Origin: a virus
IMG/VR virus record: IMGVR_UViG_3300029448_000260
Location: 1-30,147 of that record
Reading direction: 5' to 3' (one strand)
Length of the DNA stretch: 30,147 nt
The notes under the pieces were generated by a model that did not search any database, had not been told where the DNA came from, and saw only the letters and a program-made list of their open reading frames with translations. The position numbers and the translations under genes were made by a program. Positions within the stretch are counted from its first letter, which is position 1. Every line of letters starts with the position of its first letter. This document shows positions 19,905 through 28,818 of the stretch, in pieces.

Positions 19905-22299
19905 TGTTGTCAATCTCCAATTTTTTCATCATCTTATCAACAACTTCGTCTAGTTTAGAACGCCATTGTTCTTTATATCTTGTCTTATATTTATCTAAAA
20001 CAGCATCTGAAACTGACCATTCTTGTATATCTTTTTTAGTTACAACAGGATCGTTGCCAAATACTCTTTTTAAGTTCTTTTTAGAATCACTAGGTTTGTA
20101 TGAGCTACCTCTAAATTTAGGGTCATAACCTGGCTCACCTGGTGTTATTTTGTTTGTATATTCAGCGTAATCGTGTCCTATGTCATATGCTTCAGGTATG
20201 TAACCCTCGACTTTTTTTGCGTCTTCTACTGACATTTCTTCTGGCACACAATTAGGCACAGTCTTTCCATTTTTCTTTTTCATTCCTACTTGTTTAAAAC
20301 CTTTCCAACAAGCTTCGTCCATACTCACTTCACCATACATTTGTTTAAACTTCTTAGTATGTTTACTAGGTTTTGTTTTAGCGTCTTTATCACCTGGCGC
20401 TGCCTTGTATGATGATGGTGAATCATCTGTTGTATCTTGTTTCTTAAAGAAAGCGTCTCGTTTACCTTTAGTATCTTTCTTTAAACCACTATAATATTTC
20501 TTAGGTTGAGAACCTTTTTTACTACCTATTGATTTATCTTGCGGTAGTCTTTTTGTATGTCCTGATTTTTCTTCTTTTTCTGATACAGCTTGGAAGCCGT
20601 AATCAACGTCTAAATTATATTCTCTCACTTCTACCTCTCTATCTGAAGCAACTGGCACACAATCCCATATCCAAGACTTGTGTAAATTATTTTCATTGTC
20701 TTCTACAACAATGTAATTAGTACCACGTCTTACAACTTTGCCTGTTATATCTTCTTTTATGTTGTTAATTTTGTCGCCTATATTAAAAATTTGTTCTCTT
20801 ACATATAGGTCTCTTATTTGATTTTGTTCAAATTCTTCTAAACTAGCTATAGGTTTATAATTATAACCTAAACTATAATTTAATGAAGCAGCCAGTTTCA
20901 TGCCTTGTCTAACTTGTTTCATTAAACCATCTGCGTCTCTGTATGATGTAGGTAATCCTTGTTTAAATTTTCTAATGTCTCCTTTTGAAGCAGCGTCTCT
21001 CATTTTACTAGCACTCATACCCATAGCACCTTCAGCGTCTGGATCTCTTTCGCCAGCAGATACTACATTTATGTTATCAAAATTATAATAACCATGTCTG
21101 CTTCTAACATCATTGTATTTGTTTAAGATTGTTTCAAACTCTCTAACTCTATCACTACCTACAACCATAAAGATTTCTGTAAAACCTTTTTTGTATAGAT
21201 TAGTAGCAATATCTAATATCATGTTAGTAGGATTTAACATTATCTTACTAGCATATTGAGGAAACATCTTTTTCATCACGTCTAGTTTTTGTCTAGGTGA
21301 TAAAGGATTCTTTTTAGGGTCTTCACTTCTACTTAAAAATATTCTGTAATCATTTGCTGATATACTTTTTACTTTTTTAATTAACTTCTCATGCCCTATT
21401 GTAGGTGGATTAAATCTACCGAATGTAAATGCGATTGTTTTTCTAGGTGCCTCATCCATAGAATCAATCTCATCATCTGTAACTTTACCATCTTCTAATA
21501 TTTCTTTTAATTTTTTATACATTTTTATATAATGATACTTTTCTAAGTATTTGTAAACAACATTTTTAGGCAACTTATGTTTTTTACCAAATGATTTTAT
21601 TTCATCTGGCGACATGTCATTAGCAAATGCGTCTTGTCTTTGTTTAAATACTTCATCGCCAATATCAACTAAAGTTTTGATACTGTCTTCTATCTCATAC
21701 AATTTTTTACCTATCAGTTCTTGTAAGTTTAATATATCATCATCTGATAGTTCAGTCAACTCTTTATAATCAACTAAATCTCTCTTTAATTCGCCTTGTA
21801 CAATGTCTAATTCTCTAACTCTTTTTTGAAACTCTGCCTCATACTTTTCAGGTTCAAAAGTTTGATCTTCAGGTCGTCTAATAAACTTATTTTCTTCTAC
21901 ATCAAATACACCATCTGCCATATCATCATTCTTTTTCTTTAGTTCAGGATCAGTGATGACATAATAATTAATAGGATGTTGTGTGCCTGGTACAAGTTTG
22001 CCGTTTATATCTTTTAAATTTTTAGCAATTGCTTTTCTCATAGGTTCTCTATCAGCAAGTGCCACATCAAATAGTACATTGATGTCTAAGTCTGCGTCTT
22101 CTCTATATCTTTTAGTTAAGATAGAACCTATTAGTGAAAATTTTTTAACAGGAGCATATTTTTCAAACTGTACTATTTGTTTTTTAATCATAGCAATAAT
22201 ACCAGCTTTTAATTTAGGATTTTCAGTATCAGCATTATCAAACACACCTTTAGCGTATGTTTTTCTAGGAATGTCTATGATACTTTCTGAAAAATACAT
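19897..22299 (-). CDS. Fusion of pol-beta-type nucleotidyltransferase and NMN-adenylyltransferase-like domain
   Basis: 800 residues from ATG 22299 (AGGAGTACGATA site, TAATG overlap with the kinase gene). Domain 1 (about 1-120): GSILTKRYREDADLDIN, with G58-S59 and D70-x-D72, the minimal pol-beta nucleotidyltransferase signature. Domain 2 (about 285-460): FTFGRFNPPTIGHEKL (HxGH-type signature at 294-303) and MSASKMR (428-434, like ISxTxxR), typical of NadM/NMNAT-like cytidylyltransferases that use ATP. A SMDE-A site stands just before this domain. The C-terminal 300 residues are Lys-rich, with DEACWKGFKQVGMKKKNGKT and VPNCVPEE, a block common in marine T4-like phages. The substrate is unknown: NAD synthesis, tRNA or nucleotide transfer are all possible. 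Confidence 0.85.
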   Translation of the reverse strand: MYFSESIIDIPRKTYAKGVFDNADTENPKLKAGIIAMIKKQIVQFEKYAPVKKFSLIGSILTKRYREDADLDINVLFDVALADREPMRKAIAKNLKDINGKLVPGTQHPINYYVITDPELKKKNDDMADGVFDVEENKFIRRPEDQTFEPEKYEAEFQKRVRELDIVQGELKRDLVDYKELTELSDDDILNLQELIGKKLYEIEDSIKTLVDIGDEVFKQRQDAFANDMSPDEIKSFGKKHKLPKNVVYKYLEKYHYIKMYKKLKEILEDGKVTDDEIDSMDEAPRKTIAFTFGRFNPPTIGHEKLIKKVKSISANDYRIFLSRSEDPKKNPLSPRQKLDVMKKMFPQYASKIMLNPTNMILDIATNLYKKGFTEIFMVVGSDRVREFETILNKYNDVRSRHGYYNFDNINVVSAGERDPDAEGAMGMSASKMRDAASKGDIRKFKQGLPTSYRDADGLMKQVRQGMKLAASLNYSLGYNYKPIASLEEFEQNQIRDLYVREQIFNIGDKINNIKEDITGKVVRRGTNYIVVEDNENNLHKSWIWDCVPVASDREVEVREYNLDVDYGFQAVSEKEEKSGHTKRLPQDKSIGSKKGSQPKKYYSGLKKDTKGKRDAFFKKQDTTDDSPSSYKAAPGDKDAKTKPSKHTKKFKQMYGEVSMDEACWKGFKQVGMKKKNGKTVPNCVPEEMSVEDAKKVEGYIPEAYDIGHDYAEYTNKITPGEPGYDPKFRGSSYKPSDSKKNLKRVFGNDPVVTKKDIQEWSVSDAVLDKYKTRYKEQWRSKLDEVVDKMMKKLEIDNNA

Positions 22300-23012
22300 T
22301 ATCGTACTCCTAATTTCTTCATTTGTAATTCTCTTGCTATCCAAGTCTTAGCAATTATATTATTTGGTTTTCTCATCAAGTTTGCTCTAACAAAGTTAGA
22401 GGCTTTTCTTAATGTATCAGTGACTAACTCTTGGTCACTTTTATTGTTATCTATGATTGCCATATTTGATCTACCAAATAGATACTGAAACTTACCTATA
22501 TTTTGTTGTACAGTGTTCCAACTATTCTTAACAACATACTCAGGTATTGATCTACTTCTAATTAAGTTTCTTTGTAGAGCAACATCTAAACTTGTGTTTA
22601 CAAATATCATATAACAATCGTATCCTAATACTTTACAAGCATTAACTTGTCTGTTTATTACATTATAATCTCTGCCTGTTGCGTCAACAACTAAACCTAA
22701 TCTACCTTTAACGTAAACATCTAATTGTGATGATGTTAAAGTTTTGGCTCTTTGTCGTACAATATTTCTAAAGTATTCTTCTTCATCTGGCATTTTTAAT
22801 GATAAGTTTGATTTCTTTAATCCTCTTTCAAAAGCATTATCAGAGTTAACAACTTTTAATCCTGTGCCAGCAAAAGCACTAGCAGTTACAAATGATTTAC
22901 CTGAACCAGGACCACCTGCTAAGAAAAATGCTTTGAATATACCTGGATCATAAACACCCTCAGTAAGCATTTTTTCAAAGTTTGTTTCTCTAATAAGTTG
23001 TCTTAACTTCAT
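22299..23012 (-). CDS. P-loop kinase (zeta-toxin/polynucleotide-kinase-like)
   Basis: 237 residues from ATG 23012 (AAAGGATA site, TAATG overlap). Walker A is AGGPGSGKS (about 32-40) after KAFFL; then VVNSDNAFERGLKKS, and LGLVVDATGRDYNVINRQVN as a Walker-B-like segment with an Asp. CYMIFVNTSLDVALQRNLIR looks like a lid with Arg residues. This is the plan of small-molecule or nucleic-acid kinases of the zeta-toxin/PNK group. MLTE-G at residues 15-19 could be a cleavage site. Neighbours are the ligase-like and nucleotidyltransferase genes. The substrate cannot be told. Confidence 0.85.
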   Translation of the reverse strand: MKLRQLIRETNFEKMLTEGVYDPGIFKAFFLAGGPGSGKSFVTASAFAGTGLKVVNSDNAFERGLKKSNLSLKMPDEEEYFRNIVRQRAKTLTSSQLDVYVKGRLGLVVDATGRDYNVINRQVNACKVLGYDCYMIFVNTSLDVALQRNLIRSRSIPEYVVKNSWNTVQQNIGKFQYLFGRSNMAIIDNNKSDQELVTDTLRKASNFVRANLMRKPNNIIAKTWIARELQMKKLGVR

Positions 23013-24235
23013 TATCCTTTTACCCAATCTTTTTCAGCAGTAAAGTTTGCTCTACTAAATTCTAATCTATCAACTAACTTAACAGCATTACCTTTATCAA
23101 CAGCAACAAACCCCTCTGGTGCCGTAACTTTATAACCGTTAGGTGTTCTTAAAAAATGTCCTATACTTTGTATTTGTGATAGTTTTGATACTAAAGAGTT
23201 CTTACATGTTTGTAAACTAACGTGAGAAGCTATTGCCATAACTAAAGCATTTTGATTTTTGTCTATAAAACTTAAACCATTTTTTAGTATTGTTCTATAT
23301 TTGTCTTTACCTGCTTCTGTTTTTCTAGCGTCTATCTCTTGTTGTACAAATGCTTCATAATAATTTCTAAACATTTCTTGTAGTGTTCTAACTTTTGCCA
23401 TACCACCTTTACTATTTCTAATATAGTAATTAAAAAATGTTTTTAATCTAAAACCTATTGAAAACTGATCTGAGGTAGACTTACTCATTTCATCTAAGAT
23501 AGGAGCAGCCTTAGAAAGTGAACCCTCTGCCTTTCTAATTAAAGCGTCAAAACTACTTAACTCTGATTTAGTAAACTTGGCACTACCTGATACATCTTTG
23601 TAAGCAGCGTCTGCTAAAAATACAGACGATATACCTGATTTACCTCTAACAGTACCGAAACCTGCCGTCATTGATGATAACGTTTTACCTGAGTATGATG
23701 TATGAAATACTATACCCATTTTTGCTCTAGTAATTCTTTTACCTATTGATGAGTTTACAGGCACAGCATATGTAATAGTATTAGGTGTAAAAGTAATCAT
23801 ACTATCACCGTCTATGTTTGCTGTTTTTAAATCTGATTTTGAAAATAGAAAATCGCCTTGTAATACACCAGAGATACCTAGTTTTGATAACTCTTTTAAT
23901 GCGATTGATAATTTATTTGCTAATTCACCTGAGTGATTTTTTCTTATATCTGCGTTAGTATAATTTACTTTAGGTGTTTTATTGAATACTGCTTTTGTGC
24001 CGACAAAGAATTTGCCGTTTTCTGGATCAATACCACATATTATAGCAGGTGCGCCGTCCCACTTCACTGTCATATTAACTTTTTTGCTAGATGACCCAGC
24101 AAGCATGTTTCTTATTGACTTTAAGAAGTTAACTGCGTTTCTACCACCTTTAGAACCTTTGTTTATTATATCGTCTTCTAAGTGTTCTAAATGTGTATTT
24201 CGTTCTTTTGTAATAAATCCTTTAAAACTAAACAT
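23012..24235 (-). CDS. DUF6267-like protein with ligase-type KxDG motif
   Basis: 407 residues from ATG 24235, preceded by GAGAGAGAA; the longer frame to 24334 starts inside unconserved sequence. The motif VKWDGAPAIICGID (Lys58-Trp-Asp-Gly61) has the KxDG pattern that carries AMP in DNA/RNA ligases and capping enzymes. FFVGTKAVFNK (77-86) and GVLQGDFLFS (123-132) lie where ligase motifs Ia and III would be expected, and AKMGIVFHT around 171-179 could stand for motif IV. I associate this family with DUF6267 of T4-like phages. Whether it truly is a nucleotidyltransferase is inference. The end is coupled to the kinase gene. Confidence 0.75.
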   Translation of the reverse strand: MFSFKGFITKERNTHLEHLEDDIINKGSKGGRNAVNFLKSIRNMLAGSSSKKVNMTVKWDGAPAIICGIDPENGKFFVGTKAVFNKTPKVNYTNADIRKNHSGELANKLSIALKELSKLGISGVLQGDFLFSKSDLKTANIDGDSMITFTPNTITYAVPVNSSIGKRITRAKMGIVFHTSYSGKTLSSMTAGFGTVRGKSGISSVFLADAAYKDVSGSAKFTKSELSSFDALIRKAEGSLSKAAPILDEMSKSTSDQFSIGFRLKTFFNYYIRNSKGGMAKVRTLQEMFRNYYEAFVQQEIDARKTEAGKDKYRTILKNGLSFIDKNQNALVMAIASHVSLQTCKNSLVSKLSQIQSIGHFLRTPNGYKVTAPEGFVAVDKGNAVKLVDRLEFSRANFTAEKDWVKG

Positions 24236-24290
24236 TTCTCTCTCATACATTCCATTACTATAATCAATTTTTCCATATAAATCAACTTGT

Positions 24291-24554
24291 TTATCTGTTA
24301 TATTTATAACATAAAAAGCTTGGCACCCCACCATTTTCTTGCCATACTTTATGTTTATTTTGAAATTGTACTAGTTTTTGTGCGTCTTCTTCAAAAAACA
24401 TTTCACTTACTATTGATTTTGTAGGGTATTCTACAACATGCCATACTATATTTTTACCTTTTTTGACCATCTTCTTACGATAAGATAAATTACGGTCTGA
24501 AGTATGAGGTCTTTTATCGCCTCTATGAAATCTAACTTTTTGTTTCTTTACCAT
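24291..24554 (-). CDS. Small basic conserved protein
   Basis: 87 residues starting at ATG 24554, which overlaps the last codons of the oxygenase gene. It reads MVKKQKVRFHRGDKRPHTSD, RNLSYRKKMVKKGKNIVWHV and VEYPTKSIVSEMFFEEDAQK. This looks like a compact basic domain, possibly RNA- or DNA-binding; I recall similar small proteins in cyanophages and pelagiphages without a known role. The 55 bases after its stop hold no gene. Confidence 0.75.
   Translation of the reverse strand: MVKKQKVRFHRGDKRPHTSDRNLSYRKKMVKKGKNIVWHVVEYPTKSIVSEMFFEEDAQKLVQFQNKHKVWQENGGVPSFLCYKYNR
24301..24308 (-). promoter_or_regulatory. Possible late promoter motif before the ligase-like gene
   Basis: TATAAATA on the minus strand 66 bases upstream of ATG 24235. 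The eight bases also encode residues near the end of the 24291-24554 protein, so they may be coding only. The flanks (GTTATAAATATAAC) differ from the ATTATAAATAGTA seen at the two better sites. Confidence 0.3.
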
Positions 24555-25114
24555 GCCCAACTAATCCAAGAATATCTTGTACCTTTCTTTACTGCGTTTA
24601 CTTGATGAGGATATAAAAAGTTAGCAGGAAATATTAACATATCGCCTTTCTTTAATTTAATCTCTTCATCTTCAAACATTAAAAACTCACCACCCTCAAA
24701 ATCATCATTTAAAACACCTAAGATACTTAATATAGGTACACCTTGTCTTGTGCCGTCAAACAATGAGTGTATATGATCGCAATGTGGTGCCATCAATTTA
24801 TTTTTAGTGTACTTATTAAATCTAGGTCCTGAGTAACCATTCCAACCTGTAAACCAAGGTGTATCAACATGATCTATATAATTTTGTAAACCTTTATAAA
24901 TTTTGTTCATTAAGATAGAAGTACCAGGTGTATTTTTCCAACTCATTTCTAACTCTTGGTTACCTGATACATTTATATACTCACCTGTTCTAGGATTATA
25001 AAAAGTATGTTCTTCAAAATCTTCAGGTTTTAAGTTAGATAATATTTGATCTGTTATATCATTTGAAACATAATTATCTAAATGTAATATGTATTGATTT
25101 AAAGATTTAATCAT
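24548..25114 (-). CDS. 2OG-Fe(II) oxygenase, prolyl-4-hydroxylase-like
   Basis: 188 residues. The double-stranded beta-helix core has metal ligands His111 and Asp113 (APHCDHIHS), His170 (FLYPHQVNAV) and the 2-oxoglutarate-binding Arg180 (GTRYSWISW). LNDDFEGGEFLMFEDE and KKGDMLIFPANF are family-typical strands. Such enzymes hydroxylate proteins or nucleic acids and are very common in T4-like marine phages. Its start overlaps the helicase stop in an ATGA junction. The substrate is unknown. Confidence 0.9.
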   Translation of the reverse strand: MIKSLNQYILHLDNYVSNDITDQILSNLKPEDFEEHTFYNPRTGEYINVSGNQELEMSWKNTPGTSILMNKIYKGLQNYIDHVDTPWFTGWNGYSGPRFNKYTKNKLMAPHCDHIHSLFDGTRQGVPILSILGVLNDDFEGGEFLMFEDEEIKLKKGDMLIFPANFLYPHQVNAVKKGTRYSWISWAW

Positions 25115-26511
25115 AATTTAAAATCACTAAATTTATCATAACTTTGATCTGGTGTAGGATACTCTTCTTTTGTTTCTTGTTGGTTACTGTCAACAATATT
25201 TTGAGCAGTGTTTTCTACATCATACAATCTCATTTTAGGTCTGTCAACACCTATAATAAATGATCTATTCATAGCAGGATCATTATATCTATTCTTTAAT
25301 TGTTTAACTTTCATTTGACCTAATGCCTCTAATTCTTCGTTTGACATGAGAGCAAACATAAAGTCAGCAGTTGCTGGCAAACCAAAACTTTCAGACGTAT
25401 CTTCTAATCCTATATCTGTACTTACATAACCTGTTCTAGTTGTTTGTGTAGCAGTGAATATAGGCATATCAAACTCAACAGCAAGACCTCTTAATTCTTC
25501 AGCAATTGCTTTGATGTAAAAATAAGATGATATATTACCACCGTTAAATCTAGCACTAGCACAAATATTTAAATAATCAATAAAGATAACTTGTGGTCTA
25601 AAACTTTTCTTTAACGCAAGTTCATTTAGTAAACTTCTAAAATGACCACTATGAGCAGAAGCAGTAGGATATTCTTTTATAATTAATTGACCAGTAGTTT
25701 TGCCTTGTAGTTTAGATAGTTTGTTATCATACAATTGTTTAGGCATTGTGTGTAAATCATCTATTGTTACGTCAAATAAATTAGCGTCTATTCTTTCAGC
25801 AATTCTTTCCTCAGCCATTTCTAAAGTAATATACAATACATTTAATCCTTGTGTCAAAAATGCTGAAGCAGCATGACACATAAACAAAGATTTACCAACA
25901 CCTGTACCTGCGAGAGCAACATTTAAAGTTTTACTAGGCACACCACCTTTTGTAATCTTATTAAAGAAAGATAAATCAAACTTATATTTCTTTTCTTTTG
26001 TATGGTACCAATCAAATCTAGCTTGAGCATCGCCGATATAATCATGCCCAATATGATTATCAAAACTAACTGCTAATGCCTCAGATAAGATATGTGGTAT
26101 TGCCTCTGGCGATCTTTTCTTATCTTTATTATCTAATATTTTAATACCATCTAATACAGCATTGTGTACAGCACGATCTTTACAAAACTTTTCAGTTGTA
26201 TCTAACAACCATTGTTGTTCAACTTCTTCATGTTGTAAAGTAGATAAGGTTTCTTTTACTTGTTTTAATTGTTCTTCGTTAATATCTTTTCTTTGATTAA
26301 GTTCTATTAATAAGGATTCTTTAGTAGGTAAATTTTTATATTCTTGTACAAACTTATTAATCTGGTCAAATAATAACTGTTCTTCTTTTTTATTAAAATA
26401 ATGTGATTTAACAAAAGGTAATGCTTTACGAGTAAAGTCTTCATTGAAGACTAGATTTCTCAATATAGTTATTTCAATTCTTTCGTTATTATTCAAAGAT
26501 GATAGAGCCAT
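25111..26511 (-). CDS. 41: Replicative DNA helicase, T4 gp41-like (DnaB family)
   Basis: 466 residues, near the T4 gp41 length. It has an N-terminal helical domain (about 1-150) and a RecA-like core with Walker A AGTGVGKS (201-208), YITLEMAEERIAERIDANLF, Walker B PQVIFIDYLNICASAR (about 305-320) and TATQTTRTG. It forms the hexameric fork helicase with the primase at 690-1691. It follows uvsX and the 26489-26809 gene, like the T4 uvsX-40-41 order. The start overlaps the upstream gene by 23 bases and has no strong ribosome site, suggesting coupled translation. Confidence 0.95.
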   Translation of the reverse strand: MALSSLNNNERIEITILRNLVFNEDFTRKALPFVKSHYFNKKEEQLLFDQINKFVQEYKNLPTKESLLIELNQRKDINEEQLKQVKETLSTLQHEEVEQQWLLDTTEKFCKDRAVHNAVLDGIKILDNKDKKRSPEAIPHILSEALAVSFDNHIGHDYIGDAQARFDWYHTKEKKYKFDLSFFNKITKGGVPSKTLNVALAGTGVGKSLFMCHAASAFLTQGLNVLYITLEMAEERIAERIDANLFDVTIDDLHTMPKQLYDNKLSKLQGKTTGQLIIKEYPTASAHSGHFRSLLNELALKKSFRPQVIFIDYLNICASARFNGGNISSYFYIKAIAEELRGLAVEFDMPIFTATQTTRTGYVSTDIGLEDTSESFGLPATADFMFALMSNEELEALGQMKVKQLKNRYNDPAMNRSFIIGVDRPKMRLYDVENTAQNIVDSNQQETKEEYPTPDQSYDKFSDFKL

Positions 26512-26809
26512 TTTTAAGTTGTTCTTCCACTAGTTCTACTAGTATATCACCAATATACACTTTAAATTCTTCCGTGTCAATGCTGGCTTTACTAGGGTTT
26601 GATAAAATGTCAAATGTAAATTTTAAAGGTATTTCGCCATCTGCGTTTTCTGTCTGAGAAAACTTAACGTGATTATACTTGTATATAATATTTTTAAACT
26701 TACCCTCAGTAAGTTTTATACAACTAAAATCATCACCTTCTTTTTGAGCAAAGACGTATCTTTTATTCTTCGTCTTGTCCGTATGTAAATTTTCTTTTGG
26801 CATGTTCAT
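26489..26809 (-). CDS. Small conserved protein between uvsX and gp41
   Basis: 106 residues from ATG 26809 (26803 is also possible). It occupies the place of T4 gene 40 but I see no clear relation to it. The core is strand-rich: [61 protein letters not shown] recall similar proteins at this position in cyanophages. It overlaps the end of uvsX by about 47 bases and the start of the helicase by 23, indicating strongly coupled expression. It is possibly a replication or recombination accessory. Confidence 0.75.
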   Translation of the reverse strand: MNMPKENLHTDKTKNKRYVFAQKEGDDFSCIKLTEGKFKNIIYKYNHVKFSQTENADGEIPLKFTFDILSNPSKASIDTEEFKVYIGDILVELVEEQLKNGSIIFE

Positions 26810-27788
26810 CAATCTTATCTAATACTTCTTTTGTAAAATATTTTTCGGGATCATCATTGATGTTTTTACCAAACACTTTTGAACCATCAGGCATTTCATA
26901 TCTTGTAGATACTTTCTTAAATATACCTGCCTCTTCACCAAGTTGAAGAAGACCATAATACTTGTCTAATCCTTGCTTGTATGTTAGTTTGACATCAATT
27001 TGTGCGTTTTCTTTTGTTAAACGTGATTTATAATTTTTACAATGAATAATATTACCAACTACCTCTGTACCGTCTTTTTCTTTACGTTTACCTAGATAGA
27101 TGATTGATGAAGCGGCATATTTTAAACCTGAACCACCGCCCATTTCTTTTTGTGGAAACATAGAACCTATCACGTCATAAGTGTGATTGGTCATAATCAT
27201 AGGTATATTTGCTTTACCTAATTTAAGTGTTAAAACTCTAAACGTTGATTTGACTATTTGTGATCTAGTCATATCTCTCGTTTCTTTACCAGCGGCAGTA
27301 TCTTCCATTTCTTTTGTAGTAGATAACATTCCTAAACTATCTAATACAAACATCAAAGGTTTTCTTTTATCCTCTGGTTGTTCTAAATATTTGTCTATAA
27401 TTTTTATTGATTGACTTCTAAATTCTTGTACTGTAGCAACAGGCACTATAACCATTCTACTTGAATCGACGCCTCTACTCTCTATCATATCTTTTGAGAT
27501 AGCACTTTCTGACTCAAAGTAAATAACACCTGCGTTATCGTCTGTATCTAAAAAATGTTTAGCAATACCTAAGGCAAAAAATGTTTTACCTGTAGCGGCT
27601 TCACCAGCGATTGCTGTAATTTTGTTTCCAGGCATACCACCGTAGATACTACCTGATAATAAAGCATTAAATGAATAAGAGCCTGTGTCTATAAAACTTG
27701 TTACGTCTGCTGAATCAACACCGTCTGCTACGATTGTAGCGTATTCATTGCCTGTTTCTTTTATTATGTCTTTTAAAAAATTGCTCAT
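26763..27788 (-). CDS. uvsX: UvsX recombinase (RecA-like)
   Basis: 341 residues, slightly shorter than T4 UvsX (391). Walker A is GEAATGKT (62-69), then [11 protein letters not shown], Walker [13 protein letters not shown] and [18 protein letters not shown]. It coats single-stranded DNA and drives strand exchange for recombination-dependent replication and repair. ATG 27788 has AGGAG nearby, and a sigma70-like promoter (27816-27844) lies just upstream, suggesting early or middle expression. It is followed by the 26489-26809 gene and the helicase. Confidence 0.95.
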   Translation of the reverse strand: MSNFLKDIIKETGNEYATIVADGVDSADVTSFIDTGSYSFNALLSGSIYGGMPGNKITAIAGEAATGKTFFALGIAKHFLDTDDNAGVIYFESESAISKDMIESRGVDSSRMVIVPVATVQEFRSQSIKIIDKYLEQPEDKRKPLMFVLDSLGMLSTTKEMEDTAAGKETRDMTRSQIVKSTFRVLTLKLGKANIPMIMTNHTYDVIGSMFPQKEMGGGSGLKYAASSIIYLGKRKEKDGTEVVGNIIHCKNYKSRLTKENAQIDVKLTYKQGLDKYYGLLQLGEEAGIFKKVSTRYEMPDGSKVFGKNINDDPEKYFTKEVLDKIDEHAKRKFTYGQDEE

Positions 27789-27815
27789 ATCAAACTCCTA
27801 TAATTTAATCTCATT

Positions 27816-27844
27816 AATATAACATATCTCATCTATTTAGTCAA
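27816..27844 (-). promoter_or_regulatory. Host sigma70-like promoter in front of uvsX
   Basis: TTGACT (27844-27839), a 17-base spacer and TATATT (27821-27816) on the minus strand, 28 bases before ATG 27788, with AGGAG between. Boxes and spacing are identical to the primase promoter at 1704-1732. The -35 box lies in the last codons of the upstream gene. Confidence 0.65.
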
Positions 27845-28490
27845 GGTTAGTCTTAAATTTTAGATTACCTGACACTGTAATTCGTTCTTCATCACTAGTA
27901 TAAAAAGGGTAAACAGCGTGATATTGACTAGCAGAGAACATAAGCATTTTACCTTCAAAACTTTTATCAACTGGTATCGAATCAAACATAGGTTCACCTA
28001 ATAAATCTGTATTTAAAAAACAAAGTTTAGATGTAGAGTTTACATTAAAATCACCTTGTGTATTCATTTCTGGAAATACTTTTAATTCTTCTTTTAAATC
28101 GTATGGTATTTTTACAAATATTATAAATGATATAAAACCTGTATGTTTATGAAAAGGATTAAACTCATGTTTCTTTTGATAATTAATCCATAATTTATCT
28201 AAAACAACTTCGCTTATTTCTGTATTATGTTTTGCTCTAGCAATCACAATATCATTCATTTTAGAAAAGTTTAATGATTGACTTGTAATCCATGTTGACA
28301 CTTCACCAGGTACATTTTTAAAACCATATTCTTTTTTAATATGACCTGCTAATTGTGTTTGAAAAGGTATTTTGTTAGAATCATCTTCTTCTTTTAAGAA
28401 GTTCATCACATATTCTGGTACTTCGGTATGACCCAACATTCGGGTGCCAAAGTATTCAATACTTTTTTCCCAATTCGTTTGTTCTTTCAT
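27837..28490 (-). CDS. Putative 2OG-Fe(II) oxygenase family protein
   Basis: 217 residues. It shows the pattern of the T4-like phage oxygenases: WINYQKKHEFNPFHKHTGFI (His114 or His116 as first ligand), SFIIFVKIPYDL, then GKMLMFSASQYHAVYPFYTS (His191) and EERITVSGNLKF (Arg203 binding 2-oxoglutarate). The Asp of the usual HxD is not evident, so the metal site may be atypical. It directly precedes uvsX; the substrate is unknown. The start overlaps the 28456-28812 gene by 35 bases. Confidence 0.8.
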   Translation of the reverse strand: MKEQTNWEKSIEYFGTRMLGHTEVPEYVMNFLKEEDDSNKIPFQTQLAGHIKKEYGFKNVPGEVSTWITSQSLNFSKMNDIVIARAKHNTEISEVVLDKLWINYQKKHEFNPFHKHTGFISFIIFVKIPYDLKEELKVFPEMNTQGDFNVNSTSKLCFLNTDLLGEPMFDSIPVDKSFEGKMLMFSASQYHAVYPFYTSDEERITVSGNLKFKTNLD

Positions 28491-28812
28491 AATCTTTTTT
28501 TGCTCTTAATATAACTTTTCTCGCTGTAGGCGATAATTGTTTAACATCTAATTTTCCATCTTCATACCACAACTGATATTTAGGATCTTTTGGTATCCAA
28601 TCTTCAGGTGGATCTTCATACTCGGCAGGATCAATTTTATTCCATAACTTATTTTTAATTTCATCTACACTAACCATACCGAAATCACTATACACTCTGC
28701 CATCAAATCTTTCTGACATCATGTTTATTTGTTCTCTATTGTATTCTACCTTTCGTTGGTAGTCCCAATATTCTTTTTTAGAATTATACTCTTTTGGTTG
28801 TATAGTCATCAT
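28456..28812 (-). CDS. Hypothetical charged protein
   Basis: 118 residues, unrecognised. It has an N-terminal Tyr/Lys-rich helix (YNSKKEYWDYQRKVEYNREQ), a middle with DFGMVSVDEIKNKLWNKIDP, an acidic Pro/Trp segment (EYEDPPEDWIPKDPKYQLWY) and a basic C-terminal helix (SPTARKVILRAKKDYERTNE). It is soluble, with no catalytic motif. The first two codons are both ATG, so translation may start one residue later. It sits between the methyltransferase and the oxygenase, overlapping the latter. Confidence 0.7.
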   Translation of the reverse strand: MMTIQPKEYNSKKEYWDYQRKVEYNREQINMMSERFDGRVYSDFGMVSVDEIKNKLWNKIDPAEYEDPPEDWIPKDPKYQLWYEDGKLDVKQLSPTARKVILRAKKDYERTNELGKKY

Positions 28813-28818
28813 AACTAT

